Below, one piece after another: positions 17,701-25,629 of a stretch of 41,247 bases of DNA; position 1 is the stretch's first letter; every line of letters begins with the position of its first letter. The DNA is from Pseudomonadota bacterium. Its GTDB lineage: Bacteria; Pseudomonadota; Gammaproteobacteria; Burkholderiales; Burkholderiaceae_C. A program made the position numbers and the translations under genes. The stretch is taken from the NCBI GenBank assembly GCA_021799355.1, contig JAJZAQ010000024.1:1-41247 (forward strand), in the 5' to 3' direction. Below the pieces are notes generated by a model that saw only the letters and a program-made list of their open reading frames with translations, was not told the DNA's origin and searched no databases.

Positions 17701-18324
17701 TCAGACGGCGCCGTGCAGGCACCAATGCAGCACGGCGTGCAGATGGCGCTGGGCGTAGTCGGACAGGGCGTGGTCGCCGCCCGGCAGCACGGTGCATTGC
17801 GCGCCGCGGTAGCGGGCGGCCATTTCACGCCAGTCGAGCACCTCGTCGCCCTGGGCGATGATGACAAGGTAATGTTGCGGATCGGGGACGGCGCAGCGCA
17901 CGTCGCCGACTTCGAGCGCATGCAGCTGCTGCACGTGCGCCGCGGTGAACTCGAACCGCAGCGCCGGGTCGTGCCAGGCGGTGTGCACGCCGATGAACGC
18001 CGCCAGGTCGCGCGCCGGGTCGACCGCCGGGTTGAGCAGCGCCGCGCGTGCCTGCAGGGTGTGCGCCAGATAGGTGGCGTAGAACCCGCCGAGCGAACTG
18101 CCGATCAGCCCCAGGCTGCTGCCGCGCTCGCCGGCCAGCAGCTGCAGGCAGAGGTCGATGGCCTCGCGCGGCGACGGCGGCAGTTGCGGGCACAGCCAGC
18201 GGATCGGCGGCTGGCCGGCGGCCTCGCGGGCCTGGTTGAGCTGCTGCACGCGCTGCGCCGTGGCGCGCGCCTTGGCCGACTGCGGCGACGAGCGGAATCC
18301 GTGGAGGTAGAGCAGGGTGGGCAT
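17701..18324 (-). CDS. YqiA/YcfP-type alpha/beta-fold esterase
   Basis: This 207-residue protein of the UPF0227/YqiA family begins MPTLLYLHGFRSSPQSAKA, typical of the group. The nucleophile elbow is GSSLGGFYATYLA. The remaining triad appears as Asp in IAQGDEVLDW and His in LPGGDHALSDY. E. coli YqiA hydrolyses short acyl esters and thioesters, but the natural substrate is unknown. ATG 18324 gives the family start; a GTG at 18345 would add seven residues. It precedes the FabG-like gene. Proximity to a reductase that may act on acyl groups is suggestive only. Confidence 0.85.
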   Translation of the reverse strand: MPTLLYLHGFRSSPQSAKARATAQRVQQLNQAREAAGQPPIRWLCPQLPPSPREAIDLCLQLLAGERGSSLGLIGSSLGGFYATYLAHTLQARAALLNPAVDPARDLAAFIGVHTAWHDPALRFEFTAAHVQQLHALEVGDVRCAVPDPQHYLVIIAQGDEVLDWREMAARYRGAQCTVLPGGDHALSDYAQRHLHAVLHWCLHGAV

Positions 18325-18390
18325 GAACGCGTTGCGGCGCAGCACGAACTGCCGCCGCAGCGCAATCCTACCTGCCCCCGGCGGGCCGGC

Positions 18391-18882
18391 TCAATGTTGC
18401 GCCGGAGTCGGTGCGGCCACCGGCGCGGTGGTGTCGGGCAGGCCCTCGTCTTCGGGCCAGTCGCGGATGTACGCCTTGAGCATCTGGTTCTCGAAATCCT
18501 GCTCGCGCACGATGGCCTGCGCCACGTCGTGGAACGAAATCACCCCCAGCAGCGTGCCGTCCTGCATCACCGGGATGTAGCGCACCCCGGCGTCGAGCAT
18601 GGTGCGACGCAAGGTGTCCAGCGTGGTGTCGGGGCCGCAGACTTCGTAATGCGTCTGCATGCGCTCGGCCACGGTGTGCGCGCCGAGCACGCCGTTGCCC
18701 TCGGCCACCGCGGCGACGACTTCGGCGAACGTCAGCAGCCCGACGAGCTTGCCGTGCTCCATGACGACCAGAGACCCGATGTCGTGCTGCGCCATGGTTT
18801 GCACCGCCTGCAGCAGGCTGGCCTGCGGCGCGATGGTGAACAGCACGTGGCCTTTGACGCGCAAAATGTCGCTGACTTTCAT
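18391..18882 (-). CDS. Tandem CBS-domain protein
   Basis: This 163-residue protein consists of two CBS motifs and a short tail. The first is LQAVQTMAQHDIGSLVVMEHGKLVGLLTFAEVV, the second TLDTLRRTMLDAGVRYIPVMQDGTLLGVISFHDVAQAIV. In other proteins such pairs bind adenine nucleotides and sense energy state; this is a stand-alone version with no visible partner domain. The tail is Pro/Ala-rich (DTTAPVAAPTPAQH). ATG 18882 has AGAGGAGA six bases upstream, a strong ribosome site. A TATATT -10 lies at 18913-18918. The gene is divergent from the hydrolase gene at 19000. Confidence 0.92.
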   Translation of the reverse strand: MKVSDILRVKGHVLFTIAPQASLLQAVQTMAQHDIGSLVVMEHGKLVGLLTFAEVVAAVAEGNGVLGAHTVAERMQTHYEVCGPDTTLDTLRRTMLDAGVRYIPVMQDGTLLGVISFHDVAQAIVREQDFENQMLKAYIRDWPEDEGLPDTTAPVAAPTPAQH

Positions 18883-18912
18883 ACGGTTCTCCTCTGGTTC
18901 TACGGTGTGTGA

Positions 18913-18918
18913 AATATA
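18913..18918 (-). promoter_or_regulatory. Candidate -10 (TATATT) of the CBS-domain gene
   Basis: The minus strand reads GACTATATTTCACAC, with a weak -35 (TGGCTA) 17 bases upstream. Transcription would start near 18906, leaving a 24-base leader before the strong Shine-Dalgarno and ATG at 18882. It lies in the 117-bp gap between divergent genes. Confidence 0.5.
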
Positions 18919-18999
18919 GTCAGTGCCTTCGGGACTAGCCAGTCGAGATTGCCCGGTCCGCATCCGCCCCGCGTGGCGGGCCACGCCGCAGAGATCACC

Positions 19000-19770
19000 A
19001 TGACCGCATTCCACCCTCCATCCCTGCCGCTGGTGTTGATCCACGGTGCCGGCGGCGACGCTAGCGTCTGGGCAGTGCAGACCGCGTGGCTGACGCAGCG
19101 CGGCTGGACGGTGCTGGCGCTGGACCTGCCGGCGCATGGCGCCACGCCAGCGCCGCCGCTGCCGAGCATCGAACGCATGGCCGAGTGGGTCTGGGCGCAA
19201 CTCGACGCCCGCGGCATCGCCGCCGCGGTGCTGGGCGGACACAGCATGGGCTCGCTGGTCGCGCTGCAAGCGGCAGCCCGCCGGCCGGCGCAGGTTCGCG
19301 GACTGGCGCTGCTGGCCACCGCGGTGCCGATGCGGGTGTCCAAAAAACTGCTGCAACTGGCGCAGGACGACCCGGAGCAGGCGATCGACAACGTGGTGCG
19401 CTGGTCGTATGCCCAGCCCGAGCCGGACACCCCGCTGCCGGGCTGGCAGCCGCCGCAGTCCTACCGTCAGCTGCTGCTGCGCCAGCAGGCGAACTGGGCT
19501 GATGGCAGTGTGCTGGCCAGCGATCTGGCGGCGTGCGATCGCTACGCCGGCGGCGACGCCGCAGCGCGCGCCTGGGGCGGGCCGACGCTGTTCGTGCTCG
19601 GCGAGTTCGACCGCATGACCCCGCTGGCGCAAACCGCCGCGCTGCGCCAGGCGCTGCCGCACAGCCGCACCGTACTGCTCGACTGCGGGCACAACCTCAT
19701 GGCCGAGGCGCCGCACGCCGTGGCGCACGCGCTGGCCGACTGGATGGAGCGCGACCTGGCGCTGGCCTGA
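19000..19770 (+). CDS. Alpha/beta-hydrolase
   Basis: This 256-residue protein has the full hydrolase layout. LVLIHGAGGDASVWAVQ is the oxyanion loop, GGHSMGSLVALQAA holds the nucleophile Ser, LFVLGEFDRMTPLAQ has the acid, and LLDCGHNLMAEAP carries the catalytic His. A lid region lies between about 120 and 200. Family members include haloperoxidase-like, MhpC-like and lipase-type enzymes, so the substrate cannot be told. ATG 19000 (MTAFHPPSLP) begins just before the first beta strand; a start at 18949 would add seventeen non-conserved residues. It faces the JmjC-like gene tail to tail with a 27-bp gap. Confidence 0.9.
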   Translation: MTAFHPPSLPLVLIHGAGGDASVWAVQTAWLTQRGWTVLALDLPAHGATPAPPLPSIERMAEWVWAQLDARGIAAAVLGGHSMGSLVALQAAARRPAQVRGLALLATAVPMRVSKKLLQLAQDDPEQAIDNVVRWSYAQPEPDTPLPGWQPPQSYRQLLLRQQANWADGSVLASDLAACDRYAGGDAAARAWGGPTLFVLGEFDRMTPLAQTAALRQALPHSRTVLLDCGHNLMAEAPHAVAHALADWMERDLALA

Positions 19771-19790
19771 GCGGGTGGGGCGGCAGCGGT

Positions 19791-19806
19791 GCCGGCGTCA
19801 GCCGGC
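19791..19806. terminator. Hairpin at the convergent hydrolase/JmjC-like junction
   Basis: GCCGGC (19791-19796) pairs with GCCGGC (19801-19806), which is its own reverse complement, around a GTCA loop. It overlaps the stop of the minus-strand gene. There is no T tract, so it could serve both genes only as a weak or Rho-assisted end. Confidence 0.4.
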
Positions 19807-20730
19807 GGCCAGGCGGGTTGGATGTCGCAGCCGCTGCACGAGGTGCAGCGTGGCGGCCTTGGCCGCGTCCACCCAGGCGTTTTTGCCCACCTCTCCCGGA
19901 TGCTGCACGCCCAGACGGCGCAGCCGGGCGTTGAACTGGTGCGCTGCGGTCCGCCGGTCGGACGAGCGGGTGCGGAAAGTGAAGGCCAGCGAAATCGACA
20001 GATCGGAGTGCGTCCACACCCGGTGCGGGGCAATGAAGGGATGGTGCAAGCCGATGCCGGGACGCAGCGCGAAATGCACAGCGCGTGCTTCGAATTCGGG
20101 CCTGTACGGCGGGCGCAGGCCGTCGTAGTTCAGCAGATGGTCTTTTTGCGCCGCGGTCATGATGACCGGGTCGTCCTGATCCCACAGATCGGCGGTCTTT
20201 TCGCCGCGGATCTGCAGCAGAAAATTCATTTCCCGGTCCATGTGGTAGGGCGTGACCGCACCCTGCGCGGAAATGAACACATAGGTGGAATACCACGTGA
20301 TGCCCGGATCGACGGGGTGGGTGTACGCCACCAGCTCCGCCAGCAGGCCGTCGATGGCCTCGCGGTACGTGGCATCCTGCTCCGGGTTGTAGATGCACAG
20401 ATAGGCGTGCAGGGGCTGGAAGTTGCGCAGCGTCTCTTCCAGCGTGAGACCCTGGCGGAATCTGGCGTAGGAACTGTCGAAATCGGCATCGGGCGGGATG
20501 TCGCCGACACGGAATCTGACCGCTCGTGCGGGCAGGCGGCGGCACAGCGCGAACAGCGGGTCGAGGTCGAACAGCGGATGCTGCTGCAGACGGTGCGCGA
20601 CCAGGAACGGGCGGCGGTTGTACGCTGCGCGCATGTCGTCGGCGTCGAACTGCAGCCACTGCGCAGCGCTCTGCGCCGCACGCTGCAGCAGACGGTCATA
20701 CTGCGACGGGGTGATGAACGTACCGAGCAC
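19798..20730 (-). CDS. JmjC/cupin-like protein, probable Fe(II)/2-oxoglutarate oxygenase
   Basis: This 310-residue protein has a cupin-like core with a possible metal triad: H163 and D165 in TPYHMDREMNF and H236 in GLHHPFIAPHRV. The spacing and the IRGEKTADLWD segment between them resemble JmjC-type proteins, whose members hydroxylate proteins or small molecules. The N-terminal 110 residues are helical and unassigned. The C-terminus is basic (RTRSSDRRTAAHQFNARLRRLG). The start is GTG at 20730 with AGGAG five bases upstream, a strong site. No substrate-like partner lies next to it; upstream on the same strand is mnmC. I recognise the fold but not a named family, so the function is inferred. 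Confidence 0.65.
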   Translation of the reverse strand: MLGTFITPSQYDRLLQRAAQSAAQWLQFDADDMRAAYNRRPFLVAHRLQQHPLFDLDPLFALCRRLPARAVRFRVGDIPPDADFDSSYARFRQGLTLEETLRNFQPLHAYLCIYNPEQDATYREAIDGLLAELVAYTHPVDPGITWYSTYVFISAQGAVTPYHMDREMNFLLQIRGEKTADLWDQDDPVIMTAAQKDHLLNYDGLRPPYRPEFEARAVHFALRPGIGLHHPFIAPHRVWTHSDLSISLAFTFRTRSSDRRTAAHQFNARLRRLGVQHPGEVGKNAWVDAAKAATLHLVQRLRHPTRLAAG

Positions 20731-20813
20731 GGCGTCTCCTGCGGCACCAGCGATGCACCCACTTTAGGCCGCGCAGCGTCAGGCGCGACCGCATGATTGG
20801 GGGGCTGCCGGGA

Positions 20814-22793
20814 TTACCCCGGCAGCCCGCGGCGCAGCAGCCGCAGGGGGATGCGCGCCGGGTCGATGGCATCGGCCAGGTCGGTTTCCAGCGGCAGCGG
20901 CGCGCCGTCGATGTGCGCCGCCAGGCACTCGGCGAGGATGGGCGCCAGCGTCAGGCCGCGCGAGCCCATGCCGGTGCACACCGCCAGACCGGGCAGCCGC
21001 GGCAGCTCGTACAGCTGTTTGCCCGCCCAGCGCTGCGGGTCGTCGCGCAGCGGGCGCGCATCGGCGAGCAGGCCGCAGTACGGCAACCGGTCCGGGGTGG
21101 TCGCGCGGGTGCCGCTGAAATGCCGCAGCGCGGTCTCGTGGCCCGGCAGCGGCGGGGTGCTGGTCAACGCGGCCACTGCCGCGCGGTTGTGCGCCCAGGC
21201 CTCGGCGGCGCTCAGCGTGCGCCCCCCGGCTTCGAACGTGGCGCCGACGAGCAGCCAGTCGGCGCCGGCGTCGGGGTGGGCGTCTTGCAGCGCGCGTGCC
21301 GCGGCGGCGGGCAGGCGCAGCGCGTAGCCGCGGCCCATCCAGGCGTGCTGCAGGTCGCGCAGCGCCGGCCAGTCGCACGCCGGCAGAACCTGCGCCTGGC
21401 CGTACAGCGCGCGCAGCGGCAGCCAGTGCGCTGCCGGGATCAGCCCGCTGGCGGCAAGCAGCTCCGGGGTCTGCAGGGCGCTGGCGAGAACGACCAGCGG
21501 CGCGCGCGCCAGCGGCCGGTCTGCGGCGTCGAGGAGTTCCCAGCCGTCGCCGTCCTGCCGCAGCCGCGCCACCTGCACGCCGCACCGCAGCCGCACGCCC
21601 GGGGTGCGCAGCCAGTGCGCGCACAACGCCTGGTTGGCGAGGACCGCGCTGTCCACGCACCAGCCGGTAGCCGTCGGCCGGGCCAGTTGCGGCGGCAGTT
21701 GCAGCCGGGCCTGCCAGTCGCGCATGCGCTGCGCCTCGGCATCGTCCGCCGGGGTGAGTCGCGCCGGGGCGAAACGCGCCAGATCGTCGCGCCCGGCGGG
21801 CACGGCGCGGCGCAGCGCGGCCATGCCGGCGCGGGTCAGCCGCGACAGCAGGTTGTCGTCCGCCGAAAGCTGCAGATGCGCCAGCCCGGCCGGCATGGCC
21901 GAGCCGCCGCTGGCCGGCTGCGCCGCGGCGTCGAGCACGTCGACCGTCCAGCCGCGCTGCGCCAGCGCCTGCGCGCAGGCGGCACCGCTGATGCCGGCGC
22001 CGACGATCACCGCCTGCCGCGGCAGGTGCGCAGGCCAGGGACTGGGCAAGGGCTGACGGGTGCGCGTCCACACTGGCTCGAATTGCGCCTGCAGCCGCTG
22101 GCGCTTGCCGCCCCAGCCAGGGAGGCGCTCGACGCGGAACCCGGTCTGCGCCAGCGCCTGACGCACGCCTTGCGCCACGGTGTAGCTGGCGGCGCGTGCC
22201 CCGGGTTTGCAGTGCCGCGCCAGCAGGCGCAGCAGCTCGGGCGTCCACAGCGCGGGGTTGCGCGCCGGGGCGAAGCCGTCGAGGTAGAGGGCGTCGATGG
22301 CCAGATGCAGTCTGGCGGCGAGCTCGGCAGCGTCGCCCAGCGCCAGCAGGAGGTGCACCCGTCCACCGTCGAACGTCAGGCGGTGCAGGCCGCGCACCGG
22401 CAGCGGCCATTGCGCCGCCAGCTCGGTCGCCAGCGGCGCCAGCTCTGCCGGGGCAAAGCGCAGCAGATCGTCTGCGCGCACCGGGTGCAGCTCGATGCCG
22501 ACGTAGTGCAACTGCGCGCAGCGCTGCGCGTCGGCGCGCCACGCCGCCCAGGTGGCGAGAAAGTTCACCCCCAGACCGAAGCCGGTTTCCAGCACGGTGA
22601 ATTGCGCAGCACCTGCCCAGCGCGGCGGGGTGTCGAGCAGCCCGCAGCCGCGCAGGTAGACCGCGCGTGCCTGCCCCAGAGCGCCGGCACGGCTGGCGTA
22701 GACGTCGCCGTAGCGTGCGCTGGCCGGGTGGCCGCTAGCGTCCGTGGTGACATCGGCCTGGGCCAGCAGCGGGCCGTGGGCGACGGCGCTCAA
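20814..22793 (-). CDS. mnmC: Bifunctional tRNA 5-methylaminomethyl-2-thiouridine synthesis protein MnmC
   Basis: MnmC completes the mnm5s2U wobble modification at tRNA position 34. The 659-residue protein has an N-terminal SAM-dependent methyltransferase half, with FTVLETGFGLGVNFLATWAAW and the DALYLDGFAPARNPALWTPE motif. A FAD oxidoreductase half starts with the Rossmann motif QAVIVGAGISGAACAQALAQRG. GSAMPAGLAHLQLSADDN is typical of MnmC. The C-terminus carries GTRATTPDRLPYCGLLAD and GMGSRGLTLAPILAE. The start is TTG at 22793, right against the stop of the upstream gene (TGAATTG), so coupling is likely. Both halves look intact. Confidence 0.95.
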   Translation of the reverse strand: MSAVAHGPLLAQADVTTDASGHPASARYGDVYASRAGALGQARAVYLRGCGLLDTPPRWAGAAQFTVLETGFGLGVNFLATWAAWRADAQRCAQLHYVGIELHPVRADDLLRFAPAELAPLATELAAQWPLPVRGLHRLTFDGGRVHLLLALGDAAELAARLHLAIDALYLDGFAPARNPALWTPELLRLLARHCKPGARAASYTVAQGVRQALAQTGFRVERLPGWGGKRQRLQAQFEPVWTRTRQPLPSPWPAHLPRQAVIVGAGISGAACAQALAQRGWTVDVLDAAAQPASGGSAMPAGLAHLQLSADDNLLSRLTRAGMAALRRAVPAGRDDLARFAPARLTPADDAEAQRMRDWQARLQLPPQLARPTATGWCVDSAVLANQALCAHWLRTPGVRLRCGVQVARLRQDGDGWELLDAADRPLARAPLVVLASALQTPELLAASGLIPAAHWLPLRALYGQAQVLPACDWPALRDLQHAWMGRGYALRLPAAAARALQDAHPDAGADWLLVGATFEAGGRTLSAAEAWAHNRAAVAALTSTPPLPGHETALRHFSGTRATTPDRLPYCGLLADARPLRDDPQRWAGKQLYELPRLPGLAVCTGMGSRGLTLAPILAECLAAHIDGAPLPLETDLADAIDPARIPLRLLRRGLPG

Positions 22794-22794
22794 T

Positions 22795-23415
22795 TCAATC
22801 GATCAGCGACAGCGACAGGGCGTCCAGACCGTACAGCCCGTCCTCGGTCAGCACCAGATCCATGAGCTGGTCGTGCGGCTGCATGTCGAGCTGGTGCAAC
22901 TCGCAGCAGGCGTAGCTCAGGCCGACGGTGTACACCTCCTCGCGGCCGGCGAGATAACGGTCGTAGTAGCCGCCGCCGTAGCCCAGCCGCAGGCCGACTT
23001 CGGCGAACCCCACGCAGGGCACCAGCAGGGTGGTGGGGTCGATGCGCTGCGTGCCGCTAGGTTCGGCGATGCCGTAGGCCCCCGGGCGCAACGGCTGCCC
23101 GGGCTGCCAGACGATGAACTCCATGGTCTTGTCGGCCTCGCTCACGCGCGGCAGCGCCAGCACGCACTCGGGGTGGCTGGCGGCCCACTCGCTCAGCGTG
23201 GGCAGCGGGTCGAACTCGCCGCGCGTGGCGCAGTACGCGCCCAGGGTCTGCGGCTCCAGCGCGTCGAGCACCTGACGCAGGCGCGCGGCCAGCTGCGCCT
23301 GGCGTTGCGCCAGATCGGGCAGCGCCTGCCGCCGCGCGATCAGCTCGCGACGCAAATCGGCGCGTAAATTCTGTTGCAAATCGGGGGACAATGGGTCATA
23401 AATCGGCGGGTTCAC
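22795..23415 (-). CDS. 5-formyltetrahydrofolate cyclo-ligase
   Basis: This enzyme returns 5-formyl-THF to the folate pool as 5,10-methenyl-THF using ATP. The N-terminal basic helix LRADLRRELIARRQALPD binds the phosphates. The C-terminus has LRLGYGGGYYDRYLA, the ATP/Mg signature, and GLSYACCELHQLDMQPHDQLMDLVLTEDG. The length of about 206 residues is family-like. The start is unclear: I prefer GTG 23415 (VNPPIYDPLSPD); TTG 23391 is possible and a longer reading would run antisense into slt. It starts 16 bases from the divergent slt start, so its promoter must lie within the slt coding region. It ends against mnmC. Confidence 0.85.
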   Translation of the reverse strand: MNPPIYDPLSPDLQQNLRADLRRELIARRQALPDLAQRQAQLAARLRQVLDALEPQTLGAYCATRGEFDPLPTLSEWAASHPECVLALPRVSEADKTMEFIVWQPGQPLRPGAYGIAEPSGTQRIDPTTLLVPCVGFAEVGLRLGYGGGYYDRYLAGREEVYTVGLSYACCELHQLDMQPHDQLMDLVLTEDGLYGLDALSLSLID

Positions 23416-23431
23416 GGTAAGCTGACGTCCT

Positions 23432-25504
23432 ATGAGCACGAAACGGTCCTGGCATATTGTGCGCCGCGTCGTCCGCCTGGTGTCGGCCGTGACGCTGGCC
23501 GCGGCGGCGCACGCCGCGCAGGCGCAGTCCGCCGCCGCCACGGGCAGCGCGCCGCAGGCGGTGGCAGCGGTGATGCAGCAGATTCCACCGCAGATTCCCC
23601 CGGCGCAGGCGCAGCGCATCGTGCAGGCGCAGCAAGCCGCGCAGCGCGGCGATCCGCAGCCGGCGCTCGACGCGCTGGCGCAGTTCAAGGGCAGCCTGCT
23701 CGAACCGTGGCTGGCGTACTGGGCGATCAAACCGACGCTGTCGCGCGCGACGCAGCAGGATTTCGACGCCTTTGCCGCCGCCTATCCGCACACCTACGTG
23801 CTCGACCGGCTGCGCAACGATTGGCTGCTCGAACTGGGCAAACGCCAGGACTGGGCCGATTTCGACCGCGTTTACGCCGGTTTCCTCATGCGCGACGACC
23901 CGCAGGTGCAGTGCTACGACCTGCAAAGCCAGTATGTCACGCAGCATGCCGACGTCACCGCGCAGGTATTCGCCCTGTGGATGGAGCAGCGGTACGGCGG
24001 CGCCGGCTGCAACAGCGCCGCCACCGCGCTGCTGCAGGACGGCGCCATGCCGCGCGACATGCTGTGGCTGCGCCTGCGCCGGTTTTACGCCGACGGCCGC
24101 GCCAGACAGGGGCGCGACCTGCTCGCGCCGTTCCTGCCGCCGGGCAGTTGGCGCATCCTGGAGCAGACCGACGCCGAGCCGGTGCGCTTTCTGCTCGATA
24201 CCGTGCGCCGCGGCGCGGCAGCGGCCATTGCCGATGGCCAGCGGCGGCAGTACGTCGTGCTCGCGCTGCTGAGCATGGCACGGCAGGACCCGGCGCAGGC
24301 GGCACGGCTGCTGCAGGACGATTTTTCCGCCTTGCCGGCGCGCGACCGCGCGCAGCTCTGGGGGCGCATCGGCCTGGCCGCGGCGCTGAACCTGCAGCCC
24401 GACGCCGTGCGCTGGTTCTCCCGCATGCAGCAGGCCGACGCCACGTATTCCCCGGCGCCGGTGGTACGTGAGTGGCAGGTGCGCGCGGCGCTGCGCGCGC
24501 AGGACTGGGAGATGGTGCGCAGCGCCACCCGCAGCCTGATCGACCAGGGCAGCGGCGATGCGGCCTGGTCCTACTGGCACGCACGCGCGCTGGAAAAACT
24601 CGGCCACCCCATCGAAGCCCGCGCCCTGTTCGCCGAAATCGCCAATCCCTGGGACTTCTACGGTCAGCTCGCCACCGACGCGCTGGGCATGAAAATCAGC
24701 CTGCCGCCGTCGCTGCCGCCGGCCCCCGCGGCCGCCGTGGCGCAGCAGGCCGCGCGCCCGGGGATGCAGCGCGCGCTGGCGCTGTTCTCCATCGATCTGC
24801 GCAACGAGGCGGTGCGCGAGTGGAATTTCTCGCTGCGCGGCCTGGACAACGCGCAGATGCAGGCTGCCGCCGAGCTCGCCTGCCAGCAGCAGCTGTGGGA
24901 CCGCTGCATCAACACCAGCGAGCGGGTCAAGGGCGGTGTGGACATCGCGCAGCGGTACGCCATGCCCTACCGCGACGCCATCGCCAGGGCGGCGCGCACC
25001 GAAGGCGTGAGCGAGGCCTTTCTGTACGGCCTGATCCGCCAGGAGTCGCGGTTCATCGCCAACATCAAGTCGTGGGTCGGCGCCTCCGGGCTGATGCAGC
25101 TCATGCCGGCCACGGCACGGCTGGTGGCGCGCAAAATCGGCCTGACCGACTACACCCACGACCAGATCACCGACGTCGGCGTCAACGTGCAGCTCGGCAG
25201 CGCCTATCTGGGCGGGTTGCTGCAGCAGTTCGGCGGCTCCGAGGCGCTGGCCGCCGCCGGCTACAACGCCGGCCCCGGGCGGCCGCTGCGCTGGCGCAGC
25301 ATGGGGCTGCCGCAGCAGCCGCTGTTGCCCGGCGCGGTGTTCGCCGAAAACATCCCGATCGCCGAAACCCGCGACTACGTCAAACGCGTGCTGGCCAACG
25401 CCACGGTGTACGCCGCCATCCTGAGCGGCAAACCGCAGTCGCTCAAGGCGCGGCTGGGCGACATCGGCGTGCCCGATGCCATGCTGGCGAGCAACCAGCA
25501 TTGA
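23432..25504 (+). CDS. slt: Soluble lytic murein transglycosylase (Slt)
   Basis: This periplasmic enzyme cleaves the MurNAc-GlcNAc bond with formation of a 1,6-anhydro end. The 690-residue protein has an N-terminal signal peptide (basic start, hydrophobic RLVSAVTLAAAAHAAQAQS). The long alpha-helical U-domain is rich in Ala, Arg and Leu. The C-terminal SLT domain reads LYGLIRQESRFIANIKSWVGASGLMQLMP, with the catalytic Glu in RQESRF. QLGSAYLGGLLQQFGGSEALAAAGYNAGPGRPLRW then follows. The length matches E. coli Slt70. ATG 23432 lacks a good Shine-Dalgarno. The gene is divergent from the folate gene. Confidence 0.94.
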   Translation: MSTKRSWHIVRRVVRLVSAVTLAAAAHAAQAQSAAATGSAPQAVAAVMQQIPPQIPPAQAQRIVQAQQAAQRGDPQPALDALAQFKGSLLEPWLAYWAIKPTLSRATQQDFDAFAAAYPHTYVLDRLRNDWLLELGKRQDWADFDRVYAGFLMRDDPQVQCYDLQSQYVTQHADVTAQVFALWMEQRYGGAGCNSAATALLQDGAMPRDMLWLRLRRFYADGRARQGRDLLAPFLPPGSWRILEQTDAEPVRFLLDTVRRGAAAAIADGQRRQYVVLALLSMARQDPAQAARLLQDDFSALPARDRAQLWGRIGLAAALNLQPDAVRWFSRMQQADATYSPAPVVREWQVRAALRAQDWEMVRSATRSLIDQGSGDAAWSYWHARALEKLGHPIEARALFAEIANPWDFYGQLATDALGMKISLPPSLPPAPAAAVAQQAARPGMQRALALFSIDLRNEAVREWNFSLRGLDNAQMQAAAELACQQQLWDRCINTSERVKGGVDIAQRYAMPYRDAIARAARTEGVSEAFLYGLIRQESRFIANIKSWVGASGLMQLMPATARLVARKIGLTDYTHDQITDVGVNVQLGSAYLGGLLQQFGGSEALAAAGYNAGPGRPLRWRSMGLPQQPLLPGAVFAENIPIAETRDYVKRVLANATVYAAILSGKPQSLKARLGDIGVPDAMLASNQH

Positions 25505-25515
25505 TACGGTATGAG

Positions 25516-25534
25516 CCGCCCTGCCGCCGGGCGG
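25516..25534 (+). terminator. GC-rich hairpin just after slt
   Basis: CCGCCC (25516-25521) pairs with GGGCGG (25529-25534) with a 7-base loop, 11 bases after the slt stop. A second hairpin follows. No T run is present, so if it terminates transcription it does so without the standard U tract. Confidence 0.35.
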
Positions 25535-25550
25535 GCGCGAGCCGGCTGCC

Positions 25551-25567
25551 GCGGCGTTTGACGCCGC
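25551..25567 (+). terminator. Seven-base-pair hairpin between slt and the NDUFA9-like gene
   Basis: GCGGCGT (25551-25557) pairs exactly with ACGCCGC (25561-25567) around TTG. It is the second of two hairpins in the 125-bp gap. It may end the slt transcript, but it lacks a T tract. Confidence 0.4.
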
Positions 25568-25629
25568 ACAGCCAGGCCGGCTGAGGTTCTGGCACACTTG
25601 CGGCTGTCGTGGATTTTGCGGAAGCGTCT

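Noticed and set aside
14113-18912. A plus-strand open frame of 1599 codons
   Set aside because: It is antisense to TonB-like, exoribonuclease, FabG, esterase and CBS genes, all with clear motifs. Long antisense frames are expected in GC-rich DNA and the translation is low-complexity.
23416-23730. N-terminal extension of the folate cyclo-ligase to an ATG at 23730
   Set aside because: It would lie antisense to the slt signal peptide and helical domain, and the added Cys/Ala-rich residues do not fit the family.
25590-25600. Sigma-54-like TGGCAC/TTGC before the NDUFA9-like gene
   Set aside because: The GG and GC elements are seven bases apart, not ten, so it cannot be a sigma-54 promoter.
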